Source of the DNA: Sphingobium sp. WTD-1
GTDB lineage: Bacteria; Pseudomonadota; Alphaproteobacteria; Sphingomonadales; Sphingomonadaceae
Length of the DNA: 64,000 nucleotides
Reading direction: 5' to 3'
NCBI RefSeq assembly: GCF_030128825.1
Contig: NZ_CP119127.1
Location: 992,001-1,056,000, forward strand
The notes beneath the pieces were generated by a model. It was not told the origin of the DNA, did no database searches, and worked only from the letters and a program-made list of their open reading frames with translations. The position numbers and the translations under genes were made by a program. Positions 9,330 through 16,817 of this stretch are shown in pieces. Position 1 is the stretch's first letter, and each line of letters starts with the position of its first letter.

Positions 9330-9396
9330 ATGCGCCCGCCGGCGCATGGGGGAGCGGGCCGGTAAGGAATGGAAATGCGCGCTTCCGCGCATTTCC
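9330..9396. terminator. Two hairpins between convergent genes
   Basis: The first stem is ATGCGCC-cgcc-GGCGCAT (9330-9347). The second is GGAAATGCGCG-cttc-CGCGCATTTCC (9371-9396), an 11-bp perfect stem with a tetraloop, followed by CAAAA on the plus strand. They lie between the stop codons of the MetX-like hydrolase (+) and the POT transporter (-), as expected for a bidirectional terminator. Confidence 0.7.
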
Positions 9397-9405
9397 CAAA
9401 AGACG

Positions 9406-10908
9406 CTATCGGCCGCCTTGCTTCATGAGGCGGCCGATCCACGGAGAAAGTGCCAGGACGGCAAGGCCGATCAGCATCGCAAGGCCGCCGATCCGGCCAT
9501 AGGCGGCGAGCACCGTGCTGGCCTGATCTGCCCCCGCCGATGCGCCGATGGCGGCGGCGATCACGCCTGACATGAAATTGCCGCCCGCCGTCGCCAGGAA
9601 CCAGGTGCCCATCATCAGCCCCAGCATATGGGGCGGCGACAGGCGCGACATCGCTGCCAGCCCGACCGGCGACAGGCATAGTTCGCCCATGGTGTGAAGC
9701 AGGTAGAGCAGCAGGATGAAGAGCATCGGCATCTTCGCCCCCGGCAGCATCATGCCCGCGCCGACCAGCAGCAGGAAGCCCGCGCCGACCTGAATGATGG
9801 CCATGCCGAACTTGGCGGGGGCGGATGGCTCCAGCCCGCGCCGACCGAGCTTCAGCCATAGCCAGGCGAAGAAGGGTGCGAGCAGGAAGATGGAGAAGGG
9901 ACCGACCGCCTGGAACAGCGAGGCCGGCACCGTGATGCCGAATAGCGTGCGGTCGACATGGCGGTCGATGAACAGGTTGAGCGAGGAGCCGGTCTGTTCG
10001 AACAGGCCCCAAAAAACCGGCTGCACCACCAGCAGGAAGATCGCCACCAGCAACCGCCCGCGCGCCGCCGGATCGAGCTTCAGGCAGGCATAGGCGACCA
10101 GGCCGACGCCCATGGCAAAGCCGCTGGCGCTCAGCAGATAGCCGACCGAGGCGGGACTGGCGAGCAGGGCCATCATCGCCGCGGTGAAGGGCAGGGCGCT
10201 GGCATAGAGCCAATATTCGCGGGGAATGCCGAACAGCGGGCCTGCCAGCCAGGCCGGATCGGGCGCCTCGCCCTGGCCCTGCAACAATGGCCTGCCCATG
10301 ACGAATACGATGATGCCCAGGATCATGCCCAGCGCCGCCGCGCCAAAGCCCCAGGACCAGCCGATCGTTTCACCCAGCAGGCCACAGACAAGCGGGCCGA
10401 GTGCGCCGCCAAGATTAATCCCCATGTAGAAGATGGTGTAGGCCGGGTCGCGGCGCATGTCGTCGCGCGGATAGAGCTGGCCGACCAGCACCGAGACATT
10501 GGCCTTGAGGAAGCCGGTGCCGACCACGATTACCGCCATGCCGGCGAGGAAGATGCGGGTCGCGCTCTCACGGTCGCCGCCCAGCGCATCGAGACCGAGC
10601 AGGATATGGCCGCAGGCGATCACGATGCCGCCGAACAGCACCGCCTTGCGCGCGCCGAGGTAGCGATCGGCCAGCCAGCCGCCGACCAGCGGGCTGACGA
10701 ACACCAGCGCGATATAGGCGCCATAGAGCATGCCGGCGCGCTCGTCGGAGAAGAGGAACTGCTTGGTCAGGTAGAAGATCAGCAGCGCCCGCATGCCGTA
10801 GAAGGAGAAACGCTCCCACAATTCGGTAAAGAAGAGGATGAACAGGCCGCGCGGATGGCCGAGGAAGGTGGCGGGGACGTGATGATCGGCTGGGGGCATG
10901 GCGCTCAT
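9406..10908 (-). CDS. POT/PTR2-family proton-coupled peptide transporter (500 aa)
   Basis: Inner-membrane di/tripeptide importer. The N-terminal family signature ELWERFSFYGMRALLIFYL region (about 25-44) includes the E-x-x-E/R-F-S-F-Y-G block, followed by about 12-14 hydrophobic helices and a second signature around KANVSVLVGQLY. The C-terminus has the GELCLSPVGLA motif of the family. I chose ATG 10908 because it overlaps the stop of the upstream NTF2-like gene as ATGA, indicating translational coupling; an in-frame TTG at 10914 is possible. It is the last gene of the DUF885-NTF2-POT operon and should carry the peptides released by the extracellular enzymes into the cell. Confidence 0.92.
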   Translation of the reverse strand: MSAMPPADHHVPATFLGHPRGLFILFFTELWERFSFYGMRALLIFYLTKQFLFSDERAGMLYGAYIALVFVSPLVGGWLADRYLGARKAVLFGGIVIACGHILLGLDALGGDRESATRIFLAGMAVIVVGTGFLKANVSVLVGQLYPRDDMRRDPAYTIFYMGINLGGALGPLVCGLLGETIGWSWGFGAAALGMILGIIVFVMGRPLLQGQGEAPDPAWLAGPLFGIPREYWLYASALPFTAAMMALLASPASVGYLLSASGFAMGVGLVAYACLKLDPAARGRLLVAIFLLVVQPVFWGLFEQTGSSLNLFIDRHVDRTLFGITVPASLFQAVGPFSIFLLAPFFAWLWLKLGRRGLEPSAPAKFGMAIIQVGAGFLLLVGAGMMLPGAKMPMLFILLLYLLHTMGELCLSPVGLAAMSRLSPPHMLGLMMGTWFLATAGGNFMSGVIAAAIGASAGADQASTVLAAYGRIGGLAMLIGLAVLALSPWIGRLMKQGGR

Positions 10909-11387
10909 TGGCAATAGGCTGGGTGGGTCGCGTCCGGCTCGAACGCCGACACATGGTTGAGGGCGATCACCCAGCGGCCCTCGACCTTGCGCATCAGCCG
11001 CGTATTGATGCCGGACTGGCCGGGTTTGGCGGCAAGGTGGAAGCGGCTGATCAGCTGGGCTGCGTCGGGCGCCAGCATCTCGATCCTGATGTCGCAGAAA
11101 TGGAGCGTGCCGCGCGTCTCGGGCGAGGCGCCATAGTCGCGGACATAATGGTCGAGCGTTCCCTGCCAGTCGCGCTGGAACTGGCCGCGCGACACGAAGG
11201 TGACGCCAGGGTTGAGGAAGCCCGCCATATAGCCGTGAAAATCACCCCGGTTCCAGGCAGCTTCCATGTCGGCAATCACCTGGCGGATCGCCGCCTTATC
11301 CGTCTCCGCCGAAGGGGGGATCGGCGCGGCGCCCATGCAGAGCGCCGCGCCGATCAAGGGGAGGAGAATGCGCTTACTGCGCCGCAC
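10905..11387 (-). CDS. Small secreted NTF2-fold protein, DUF4440/SgcJ type (160 aa)
   Basis: A signal peptide (about 1-22, ending MGAAPIP) is followed by a single NTF2-like alpha+beta domain: IADMEAAWNRGDFHGYMAGF (helices), VTFVSRGQ, a TLDHYVRDYG helix and the terminal sheet GRWVIALNHVSAF. Members of this family are lipocalin-sized, often of unknown enzymatic role, and can be peptidase or hydrolase accessories. The gene overlaps the DUF885 gene by 14 bp upstream and the POT gene by the ATGA downstream, so the three must be made together. Function unknown; a peptide-binding or accessory role is only suggested by this tight coupling. Confidence 0.8.
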   Translation of the reverse strand: MRRSKRILLPLIGAALCMGAAPIPPSAETDKAAIRQVIADMEAAWNRGDFHGYMAGFLNPGVTFVSRGQFQRDWQGTLDHYVRDYGASPETRGTLHFCDIRIEMLAPDAAQLISRFHLAAKPGQSGINTRLMRKVEGRWVIALNHVSAFEPDATHPAYCQ

Positions 11388-13176
11388 CGGACGCCCCGGC
11401 TGCGGCCTTGGCCTTTTCCGCCTGGATGAAGGTGTCGAGTTCCGCCTCCATCACCGGCAGCGGCACCGACCCCATGGTCAGCAGCGTGTCGTGGAACGGG
11501 CGCTGGTCGAACTTGTCGCCCAGCTCCGCCTCGGCCTTGGCGCGCATCTTGCGGATCGACAATTCGCCCAGCTTGTAGGCCAGCGCCTGCGCCGGCCAGG
11601 CGATATAGCGATCGACCTCATTGGTGATGTCGAGCTTCGCGAGCGCGGTGTGGCTGGCCATATAGTCGATCGCCTGCTGCCGCGTCCAACCCATGGAGTG
11701 CATGCCGGTGTCGATCACCAGCCGCACCGCGCGCCACATTTCGAACGTCTCGCGGCCGAATTCCTCATAGGGCGTCTCATACATGCCCAGCTTCGTGCCC
11801 AGCCATTCGGTATAGAGGCCCCAGCCCTCGCCATAGCCCGAGAAATAGGTCTGGCCGCGGAAGGCCGGGCGGTTGGGGGCTTCCAGCGCATAGGCGGCCT
11901 GGAAGCTGTGGCCCGGATTGCATTCGTGCAGCGTCAGCGCGGTCAGATTGTAGAGCGGGCGCGAGGGCAGGTCATAGGTGTTCATCAGGCAGGATTCGAG
12001 CCCGCCCCGCCCCGAGGTGTAGATGGGAGCGATCTCGTCCGGCACCGGCAGGATGGTGAAGCGATAGCGCGGCAGATTGTTGAACGTGTCCTTCAGCTTG
12101 CCGTCCATCTTCTTGGTGACATAGGCGGAATAGGACAGCAGCTCGCGCGGGGTCTTGGCATAGAATTGCGGATCGGTGCGCATGAATTCCAGGAACTCGG
12201 CGAAGCTGCCCTGGAACTTGGCATCCGCCATCGTCTTCTTCATGTCCGCGTCGATGCGCGCGACTTCCTTCAGGCCGATCTCGTGGATCTGCTGCGGCGT
12301 CAGGTCCAGCGTGGTATATTCACGGATCTGGTCCTGGTAGAAAGCCTTGCCGTCGGGCAGCGAATAGGCGTCGATCGTCTTGCGCGCCTTGGGCATATAT
12401 TCGCCACGCATGAAGGTCAGCAGCTTCTGATAGCTGGGGGCGATGGCGTCGCGGATCAGTGCCTGGGCCTGGGCCTGCATCGCCTGGCGCTGGTCGGCCG
12501 GGATGGTGTCCGGCATCGCGGCAAACGCCTTGTAGAAGGGATTGTCGGTGCCGGCGGCCAGGAAGGGTTCGATCGTCTTGTCACGCCCCTCGATCGACAC
12601 GCGCGGCACGGTATAGCCGCGCTTAAGGCCCGCCTGCATATTCGCGATCTGCTCGTCGAAATAGCGCGGGATGTCCTTCATCCGGCCGAGATAGCGGCGA
12701 TAATTGTCGGCGCTGGAAAAGGGCGTGCGCGGGTTGAGGCCGGTCCAGAAGAAGGTGTCGCTGTTGAACGGCGCCTCATAGGTCTTGTACTTGATCTTGG
12801 TCGCATTCTCCCAGACCGAGGTCTTGAACACCGCCTTGTTGATGTACTCCTCATGCGACAGCTGGGCGTCGGGGATCTGGTCGAGCTGTTTGAGAATGTC
12901 GCTCCAATAGGCATAGCGGCGCTGCTGGGTGGCGGCCGTCACGCTGGGCAGATGATCGTCGGCGCCGCCTTCGGTCCGGCCGCTGCCGGGCAGCCGGGCA
13001 AATTCCTTCTGGCGCCAGGTCCATTCGGCGTCATACAGCGCCTTGAGCTTCAGGTCGGCGGCGGTCGGCTGTGCGGTCGGTGCATTGGTGGCCGGCGCCG
13101 TCTGGGCGAGGACAACCGGGGCCGTGCCGGCGAGCCAGGCGATGGCGAGCAAGGATGCGGCATGGGGCATTTTCAT
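11374..13176 (-). CDS. Secreted DUF885 metallopeptidase-like protein (600 aa)
   Basis: A signal peptide (1-25, ending PVVLAQ) is followed by the DUF885 domain over nearly the whole length. The key motif LTLHECNPGHSFQ near residue 415 gives the His-Glu-x-x-x-x-His metal-ligand pattern of this family, followed by FSGYGEGWGLYTEWLG, which supplies a further Glu. Several DUF885 proteins are annotated as zinc carboxypeptidases or aminopeptidases and remain poorly characterised. It is the first gene of an operon with the NTF2-like protein and the POT peptide importer, and operator site 3 lies 58 bp upstream of its start. This points to an extracellular or periplasmic peptidase that feeds the importer. 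Preference for Pro/Hyp peptides is inferred from the regulon. Confidence 0.85.
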   Translation of the reverse strand: MKMPHAASLLAIAWLAGTAPVVLAQTAPATNAPTAQPTAADLKLKALYDAEWTWRQKEFARLPGSGRTEGGADDHLPSVTAATQQRRYAYWSDILKQLDQIPDAQLSHEEYINKAVFKTSVWENATKIKYKTYEAPFNSDTFFWTGLNPRTPFSSADNYRRYLGRMKDIPRYFDEQIANMQAGLKRGYTVPRVSIEGRDKTIEPFLAAGTDNPFYKAFAAMPDTIPADQRQAMQAQAQALIRDAIAPSYQKLLTFMRGEYMPKARKTIDAYSLPDGKAFYQDQIREYTTLDLTPQQIHEIGLKEVARIDADMKKTMADAKFQGSFAEFLEFMRTDPQFYAKTPRELLSYSAYVTKKMDGKLKDTFNNLPRYRFTILPVPDEIAPIYTSGRGGLESCLMNTYDLPSRPLYNLTALTLHECNPGHSFQAAYALEAPNRPAFRGQTYFSGYGEGWGLYTEWLGTKLGMYETPYEEFGRETFEMWRAVRLVIDTGMHSMGWTRQQAIDYMASHTALAKLDITNEVDRYIAWPAQALAYKLGELSIRKMRAKAEAELGDKFDQRPFHDTLLTMGSVPLPVMEAELDTFIQAEKAKAAAGASGAAQ

Positions 13177-13233
13177 GAATGTCTCTCTTCCCTGTTCGGC
13201 GAAGCGATCCGGCGCCCCGCTCCTATCAATAAT

Positions 13234-13246
13234 GTATACGATATAC
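13234..13246 (-). promoter_or_regulatory. Putative GntR/FCD operator, site 3
   Basis: GTATACGATATAC, the most symmetric copy of the shared core (two GTATAC-like halves). It lies between the stop of GH127 (13262) and the start of the DUF885 operon (13176) and is positioned to control that operon. Confidence 0.7.
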
Positions 13247-13261
13247 CTTGATTAAGGCGGG

Positions 13262-15670
13262 TCAAGTGCGCGTTTCGCCTGCGGGCGTGAAAATGCGCGC
13301 GCCGAACATCGGGCCGGCCCGCGTCATGCCGGGGGCCGGCTGGACACGGATTATCACCGTGCTCTTGCCGCGCGTCAGTGCTTCGGGAATGGCGTAGGTG
13401 ACGTCGAAAAATTCGCCGGGCCGGTCGGCATCCAGCTTCTGCGTCGCGATCTTCTGGTCGTCGACCAATATGTCGAACAGCCGGTTTCGCTCCTCGCCCC
13501 AATAAGTGGCCTGCAGGATCAGCGGGCCGGGCTTCACCTTCATGCGGAACTGGAAATGGCCGTCGGTGCGCGCATCGCGCCCATGCCGTCCGCGATAGGT
13601 GGTGGTGTAGGAGAGTTTGGCTTCCAGCCCATGGTCGCGCTCGGGCTGCATCTCGCCCAGATGCATGACATCGACGGAGCGCCGCTCCAGGTCGCGAAGC
13701 CGCGCCTGCTCGACGGCAAAGGTCTGCTGCTCGACGCCCCATTCCTGCTGGGTGAAGCGTTTGAAATAGACGGCGGTGCGGCGATCGCGCTGCTGGAAGA
13801 AGGGCGCGAAACTGAGGTCGGCGGGCTTGCCGATGCCGGCGGTGCGATAGGCGGGGATGGTGCCGGGTGTGACGGTAAAGCCCTGCGTCACATCGGCGGC
13901 GACCAGCGCCGGTGCGGGGCCGTCGAAGGGCCGGTCGGCCGCGCCCAGATCGGCGGCCAGCACGACCGGGCCATGCAGCAGTGCGATGGTGCGGGCATCG
14001 TCGGGCGTTGCTTCGACCCGCAATGCCATCGGCAGGTCCAGCGTCACCTGGTCGCCGGCCTTCCACTTGCGATCGATCAGCGCATAGCCGTCGGCGATGC
14101 GCGGGGCGGGCAGGGGCGTGCCGTTGACGGCGATACGCGCGCCCTGGCACCAGCCGGGGATGCGCAGCGCCAGGGTGAAGCGGCCGGCCCGCGCCAGTTT
14201 CGGGATCGACATCGCGATGTGCCCGTCGAACGGATAGCCGGTGTCGATCCGCAGCTTTGCGCCCCGCGCCGCCCAGTCGGCTTCGCTGGGGATATAGAGA
14301 TTGGCGATCAGCATGTCGGCCGGCCGGTCGGCATCTTCCCACCAGATGGATTCGCCATGCTTGGCATGGCTTTCCATGCCGCTGCCCACGCAGCACCAGA
14401 AATCGTCGAACGGTTCCGACCAGACGCGGTGCGACCCCGACATCAGCGGCACCATATAGGCGAACATACCGGTGGCCGGGTTCTGATGCGCCAGGATATG
14501 GTTGATATGGGCGCGCTCATAATAGTCGAACAGGCGCGCTTCGGGCTTCCAGGCATAGAGATGCCGGGTCAGCTTCAGCATGTTGTAGCTGTTGCAGCTT
14601 TCGCAGATCTGTTCGGTGATATGCTTGGAAATGGTGCCGGGATCAGGGAAATATTCCCGGTCGGCATTGCCACCGATGACATAGCTATATTGGCCGACCA
14701 CGGTCTCCCAGAAGAAGTTGGCGGCGATCGCGTCGGCGGCATTGCCGGTGATCTCGTGCAGGCGGGCAAGGCCGATCAGCTTGGGGATCTGGGTATTGGC
14801 GTGGATCCAGGGCAGGCTGTTCTGCCGCTGGGCCAGCGGATCGAGCACCTTGCGATGGCGCAGGCGCGTGGCCAGCGCCAGCCAGCGCGGATCGCCGGTG
14901 CGGGCGTGCAGTTCGGCGAAGCTCTCGTTGATGCCACCATGCTCGCAGTCCAGCACCTGCTGCATCTGCGCATCGTCCAGTTTCGCGAACACGCCGTCGA
15001 TATAGGCGGCCAGGGCCAGCGCGACGCCGCGCGCCTGGCTGTTGCCCAGATGGGTTTCGGCGTCGAACAGGCCGGCGAACAGCTTGTGCCAATTGTAAAA
15101 GGGCACCCAGCAGCCGTTGAGGTCAAAGCCGGCCGATCGGATGTCGCCGCGCATGATCTCCGGAAAGATCAGCCTGCCATCCTCGATCACATCGTCGCGG
15201 CGACGGGTGAAGCCCGCGACATAGCCGTCGCCGGCTGCCGCCTGACAGGCGGCCAGTTCGTCGATGATATAGGCGGCGCGGCGGGCGCATTCGGCGTCGC
15301 CGGTCTGGGCGTGCATCAGCGCCAGCGCGGTCAGATAATGGCCCAGCGTATGGCCGGCGATGGTATCATTTTCCCAGCCGCCATAAATGGCGCCCTTGGG
15401 CGTCAGGCCGGCATGTTTGCGGAAATTGTGCAACAGCCGGTCCGGCTCCAGCCGCAGCAGATAGAGGCGATTGCCCTCGACCGCGTCGGCAAAGGGGGAG
15501 GGGAGAAGCCGGGTCGCCTGCAGTGGCAAGGCGCGCGCCGATTCTGGGAGGGCGCTGCTGGTCGCAGCATGGGCGACGCTGCTCCATTCTTGCCAGACGG
15601 GGGCGGTTACGGCGGCGGTCGCGGCCAGCAGCATGGCCCTGCGGCTGAGGGGCGTGTGACAGTGGGACAT
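13262..15670 (-). CDS. Tat-exported GH127 beta-L-arabinofuranosidase (802 aa)
   Basis: DUF1680/GH127 glycosidase. The N-terminus SRRAMLLAATAA is a twin-arginine signal. The (alpha/alpha)6-barrel region includes GGWENDTIAGHTLGHYL (about 97-113), and the characteristic GH127 residues are all present: Glu339 (DREYF) as acid/base equivalent, Glu357/Cys359 (ICESC) as zinc ligands, and Cys426-Cys427 (FWCCVGSG), the first matching the cysteine nucleophile of the Bifidobacterium enzyme HypBA1. C-terminal beta domains follow, to the stop. GH127 enzymes remove beta-L-arabinofuranose from hydroxyproline-linked arabino-oligosaccharides of extensins. The gene is flanked by hydroxyproline catabolic and peptidase genes, which makes this substrate compelling. 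It shares divergent operator site 4 with the reductase gene. A GH146-like specificity is an alternative. Confidence 0.88.
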   Translation of the reverse strand: MSHCHTPLSRRAMLLAATAAVTAPVWQEWSSVAHAATSSALPESARALPLQATRLLPSPFADAVEGNRLYLLRLEPDRLLHNFRKHAGLTPKGAIYGGWENDTIAGHTLGHYLTALALMHAQTGDAECARRAAYIIDELAACQAAAGDGYVAGFTRRRDDVIEDGRLIFPEIMRGDIRSAGFDLNGCWVPFYNWHKLFAGLFDAETHLGNSQARGVALALAAYIDGVFAKLDDAQMQQVLDCEHGGINESFAELHARTGDPRWLALATRLRHRKVLDPLAQRQNSLPWIHANTQIPKLIGLARLHEITGNAADAIAANFFWETVVGQYSYVIGGNADREYFPDPGTISKHITEQICESCNSYNMLKLTRHLYAWKPEARLFDYYERAHINHILAHQNPATGMFAYMVPLMSGSHRVWSEPFDDFWCCVGSGMESHAKHGESIWWEDADRPADMLIANLYIPSEADWAARGAKLRIDTGYPFDGHIAMSIPKLARAGRFTLALRIPGWCQGARIAVNGTPLPAPRIADGYALIDRKWKAGDQVTLDLPMALRVEATPDDARTIALLHGPVVLAADLGAADRPFDGPAPALVAADVTQGFTVTPGTIPAYRTAGIGKPADLSFAPFFQQRDRRTAVYFKRFTQQEWGVEQQTFAVEQARLRDLERRSVDVMHLGEMQPERDHGLEAKLSYTTTYRGRHGRDARTDGHFQFRMKVKPGPLILQATYWGEERNRLFDILVDDQKIATQKLDADRPGEFFDVTYAIPEALTRGKSTVIIRVQPAPGMTRAGPMFGARIFTPAGETRT

Positions 15671-15697
15671 GGCGGCTCCGGCTTGTCTGCAATCGTT

Positions 15698-15714
15698 ATA
15701 CCGTATACGATATT
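15698..15714. promoter_or_regulatory. Putative GntR/FCD operator, site 4
   Basis: TATACCGTATACGATAT, carrying the shared core GTATACGAT at 15703-15711 flanked by TATACC. It is 28 bp upstream of the GH127 start (15670, minus) and upstream of the leader ORF and reductase gene on the plus strand. Confidence 0.7.
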
Positions 15715-15747
15715 GCGATTATGGTTCGGGATCAAGACGGAGGACGC

Positions 15748-15789
15748 ATGTCTATCTTCAAAGCCGCGGCATGGGCAATAAAGGCATGA
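15748..15789 (+). CDS. Possible 13-codon leader peptide coupled to the reductase gene
   Basis: ATG at 15748 follows a strong GACGGAGGAC ribosome site and encodes MSIFKAAAWAIKA. Its TGA overlaps the ATG of the next gene as ATGA (15786-15789). The reductase ATG has almost no ribosome site of its own, so ribosomes finishing this short ORF could re-initiate there. The peptide has four Ala in its second half and no Pro run, so it is not an obvious amino-acid attenuator. Alternatives are a chance ORF, or a frameshift that shortened the true N-terminus of the reductase; the reductase already looks complete at 15786, which argues against the latter. Confidence 0.45.
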   Translation: MSIFKAAAWAIKA

Positions 15790-16802
15790 GCGCCGACGAA
15801 AGCGTCACGCTGACGCTGCAGCAGGTCGCGGATCTGGCCCATGCCGTGCTGCGCCGCCATGGTCTGGCGGAGGCACATGTTGGCCTGGTTGCCGCGACAA
15901 TCATCGCCGGCGAGCGCGACGAATGCGCATCGCATGGCGTTTATCGTCTGCTCAACTGCGTCCATACGCTGAATAGCGGCAAGGTTGTGCCGGACGCGGT
16001 GCCGGTGGTCGATCACGTCACGCCCGCGCTGCTGCGCGTGGATGCGGCCGGCGGCTTTGCCCAACTGGCCTTTGCCACGGGCTTGCCTTTGCTGGTGGCA
16101 AAGGCGCGGACGATGGGCATCGCCGCCATGGGCATCAATCGCTGCGTCCATTTCGCCGCGCTCTGGCCGGAGATCGAGGCGCTGACCGATCAGGGGCTGG
16201 TCGCCTTCGCCTGTACCCCCAGCCATGCCTGGGTCGCGCCGGCCGGCGGCACCTCGCCGCTGTTCGGCACCAACCCGATCGCCTTTGGCTGGCCGCGTCC
16301 CGGCGGCGATCCCTTTGTCTTCGATTTCGCCACCAGCGCGGTCGCGCGCGGCGAGATCGAACTGCATCGCCGCGCCGGCAAGCCGATCCCGGAAGGCTGG
16401 ACGATCGATGCCCAGGGCCATCCGACAACAGATGCGGAAGCGGGTCTCGCCGGCGCGCTGCTGACCTTTGGCGGGCATAAGGGATCGGCCCTGTCGGCGA
16501 TGGTCGAACTGATCGCCGGGCCGCTGATCGGCGACATGACCAGTGCGGAATCACTGGCGCATGACGATGGCGCGAAGGCGTCGCCCTATGGTGGTGAACT
16601 CATCATCGCCATCGATCCCGCCGGTTTCCTGGGCGCGGCGGCCGCCGAGCATATGCAGCGGGCCGAAGCGCTGTTCGACGGCATTACCGGTCAGGGCGCG
16701 CGCCTGCCATCGCAGCGGCGCTTCGCGGCGCGTCGTCGCACCCCCGATCAGGGCTGCCGCATTCCCCGCGCGCTCTATGAGGAACTGGCGGCACTCTGCT
16801 GA
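15786..16802 (+). CDS. Ldh-family (LhpD-like) pyrroline/piperideine-2-carboxylate reductase (338 aa)
   Basis: Member of the malate/L-lactate dehydrogenase-2 family, NAD(P)H-dependent enzymes that include delta1-pyrroline-2-carboxylate/piperideine-2-carboxylate reductases. Seen: ECASHGVYRL (conserved Ser-His near residue 45), GMAAMGINRC-like region with the HFAAL motif, FGTNPIAFGWPRP (about 160-172), FDFATSAVARGEI and GGHKGSALSAMVELIAG (about 228-245), the Gly-rich nucleotide-site block. I chose 15786 because it gives the family's normal N-terminus and couples to the leader ORF. In hydroxyproline and proline degradation this enzyme reduces the cyclic imine formed from 3-hydroxyproline or D-proline to L-proline. 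The neighbouring genes support this over a lactate or malate role. Confidence 0.82.
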   Translation: MSADESVTLTLQQVADLAHAVLRRHGLAEAHVGLVAATIIAGERDECASHGVYRLLNCVHTLNSGKVVPDAVPVVDHVTPALLRVDAAGGFAQLAFATGLPLLVAKARTMGIAAMGINRCVHFAALWPEIEALTDQGLVAFACTPSHAWVAPAGGTSPLFGTNPIAFGWPRPGGDPFVFDFATSAVARGEIELHRRAGKPIPEGWTIDAQGHPTTDAEAGLAGALLTFGGHKGSALSAMVELIAGPLIGDMTSAESLAHDDGAKASPYGGELIIAIDPAGFLGAAAAEHMQRAEALFDGITGQGARLPSQRRFAARRRTPDQGCRIPRALYEELAALC

Positions 16803-16817
16803 GCGCCGCCAGCGACT

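Noticed and set aside
11266..15781. Two long plus-strand frames (661 and 741 codons)
   Set aside because: Antisense to the DUF885 peptidase and GH127; composition is Gly/Arg/His/Ala-rich without any motif.
15669..15785. Longer N-terminus for the Ldh/LhpD-like reductase starting at 15669
   Set aside because: It would run through the operator and promoter region and has no family similarity; 15786 gives the normal N-terminus.
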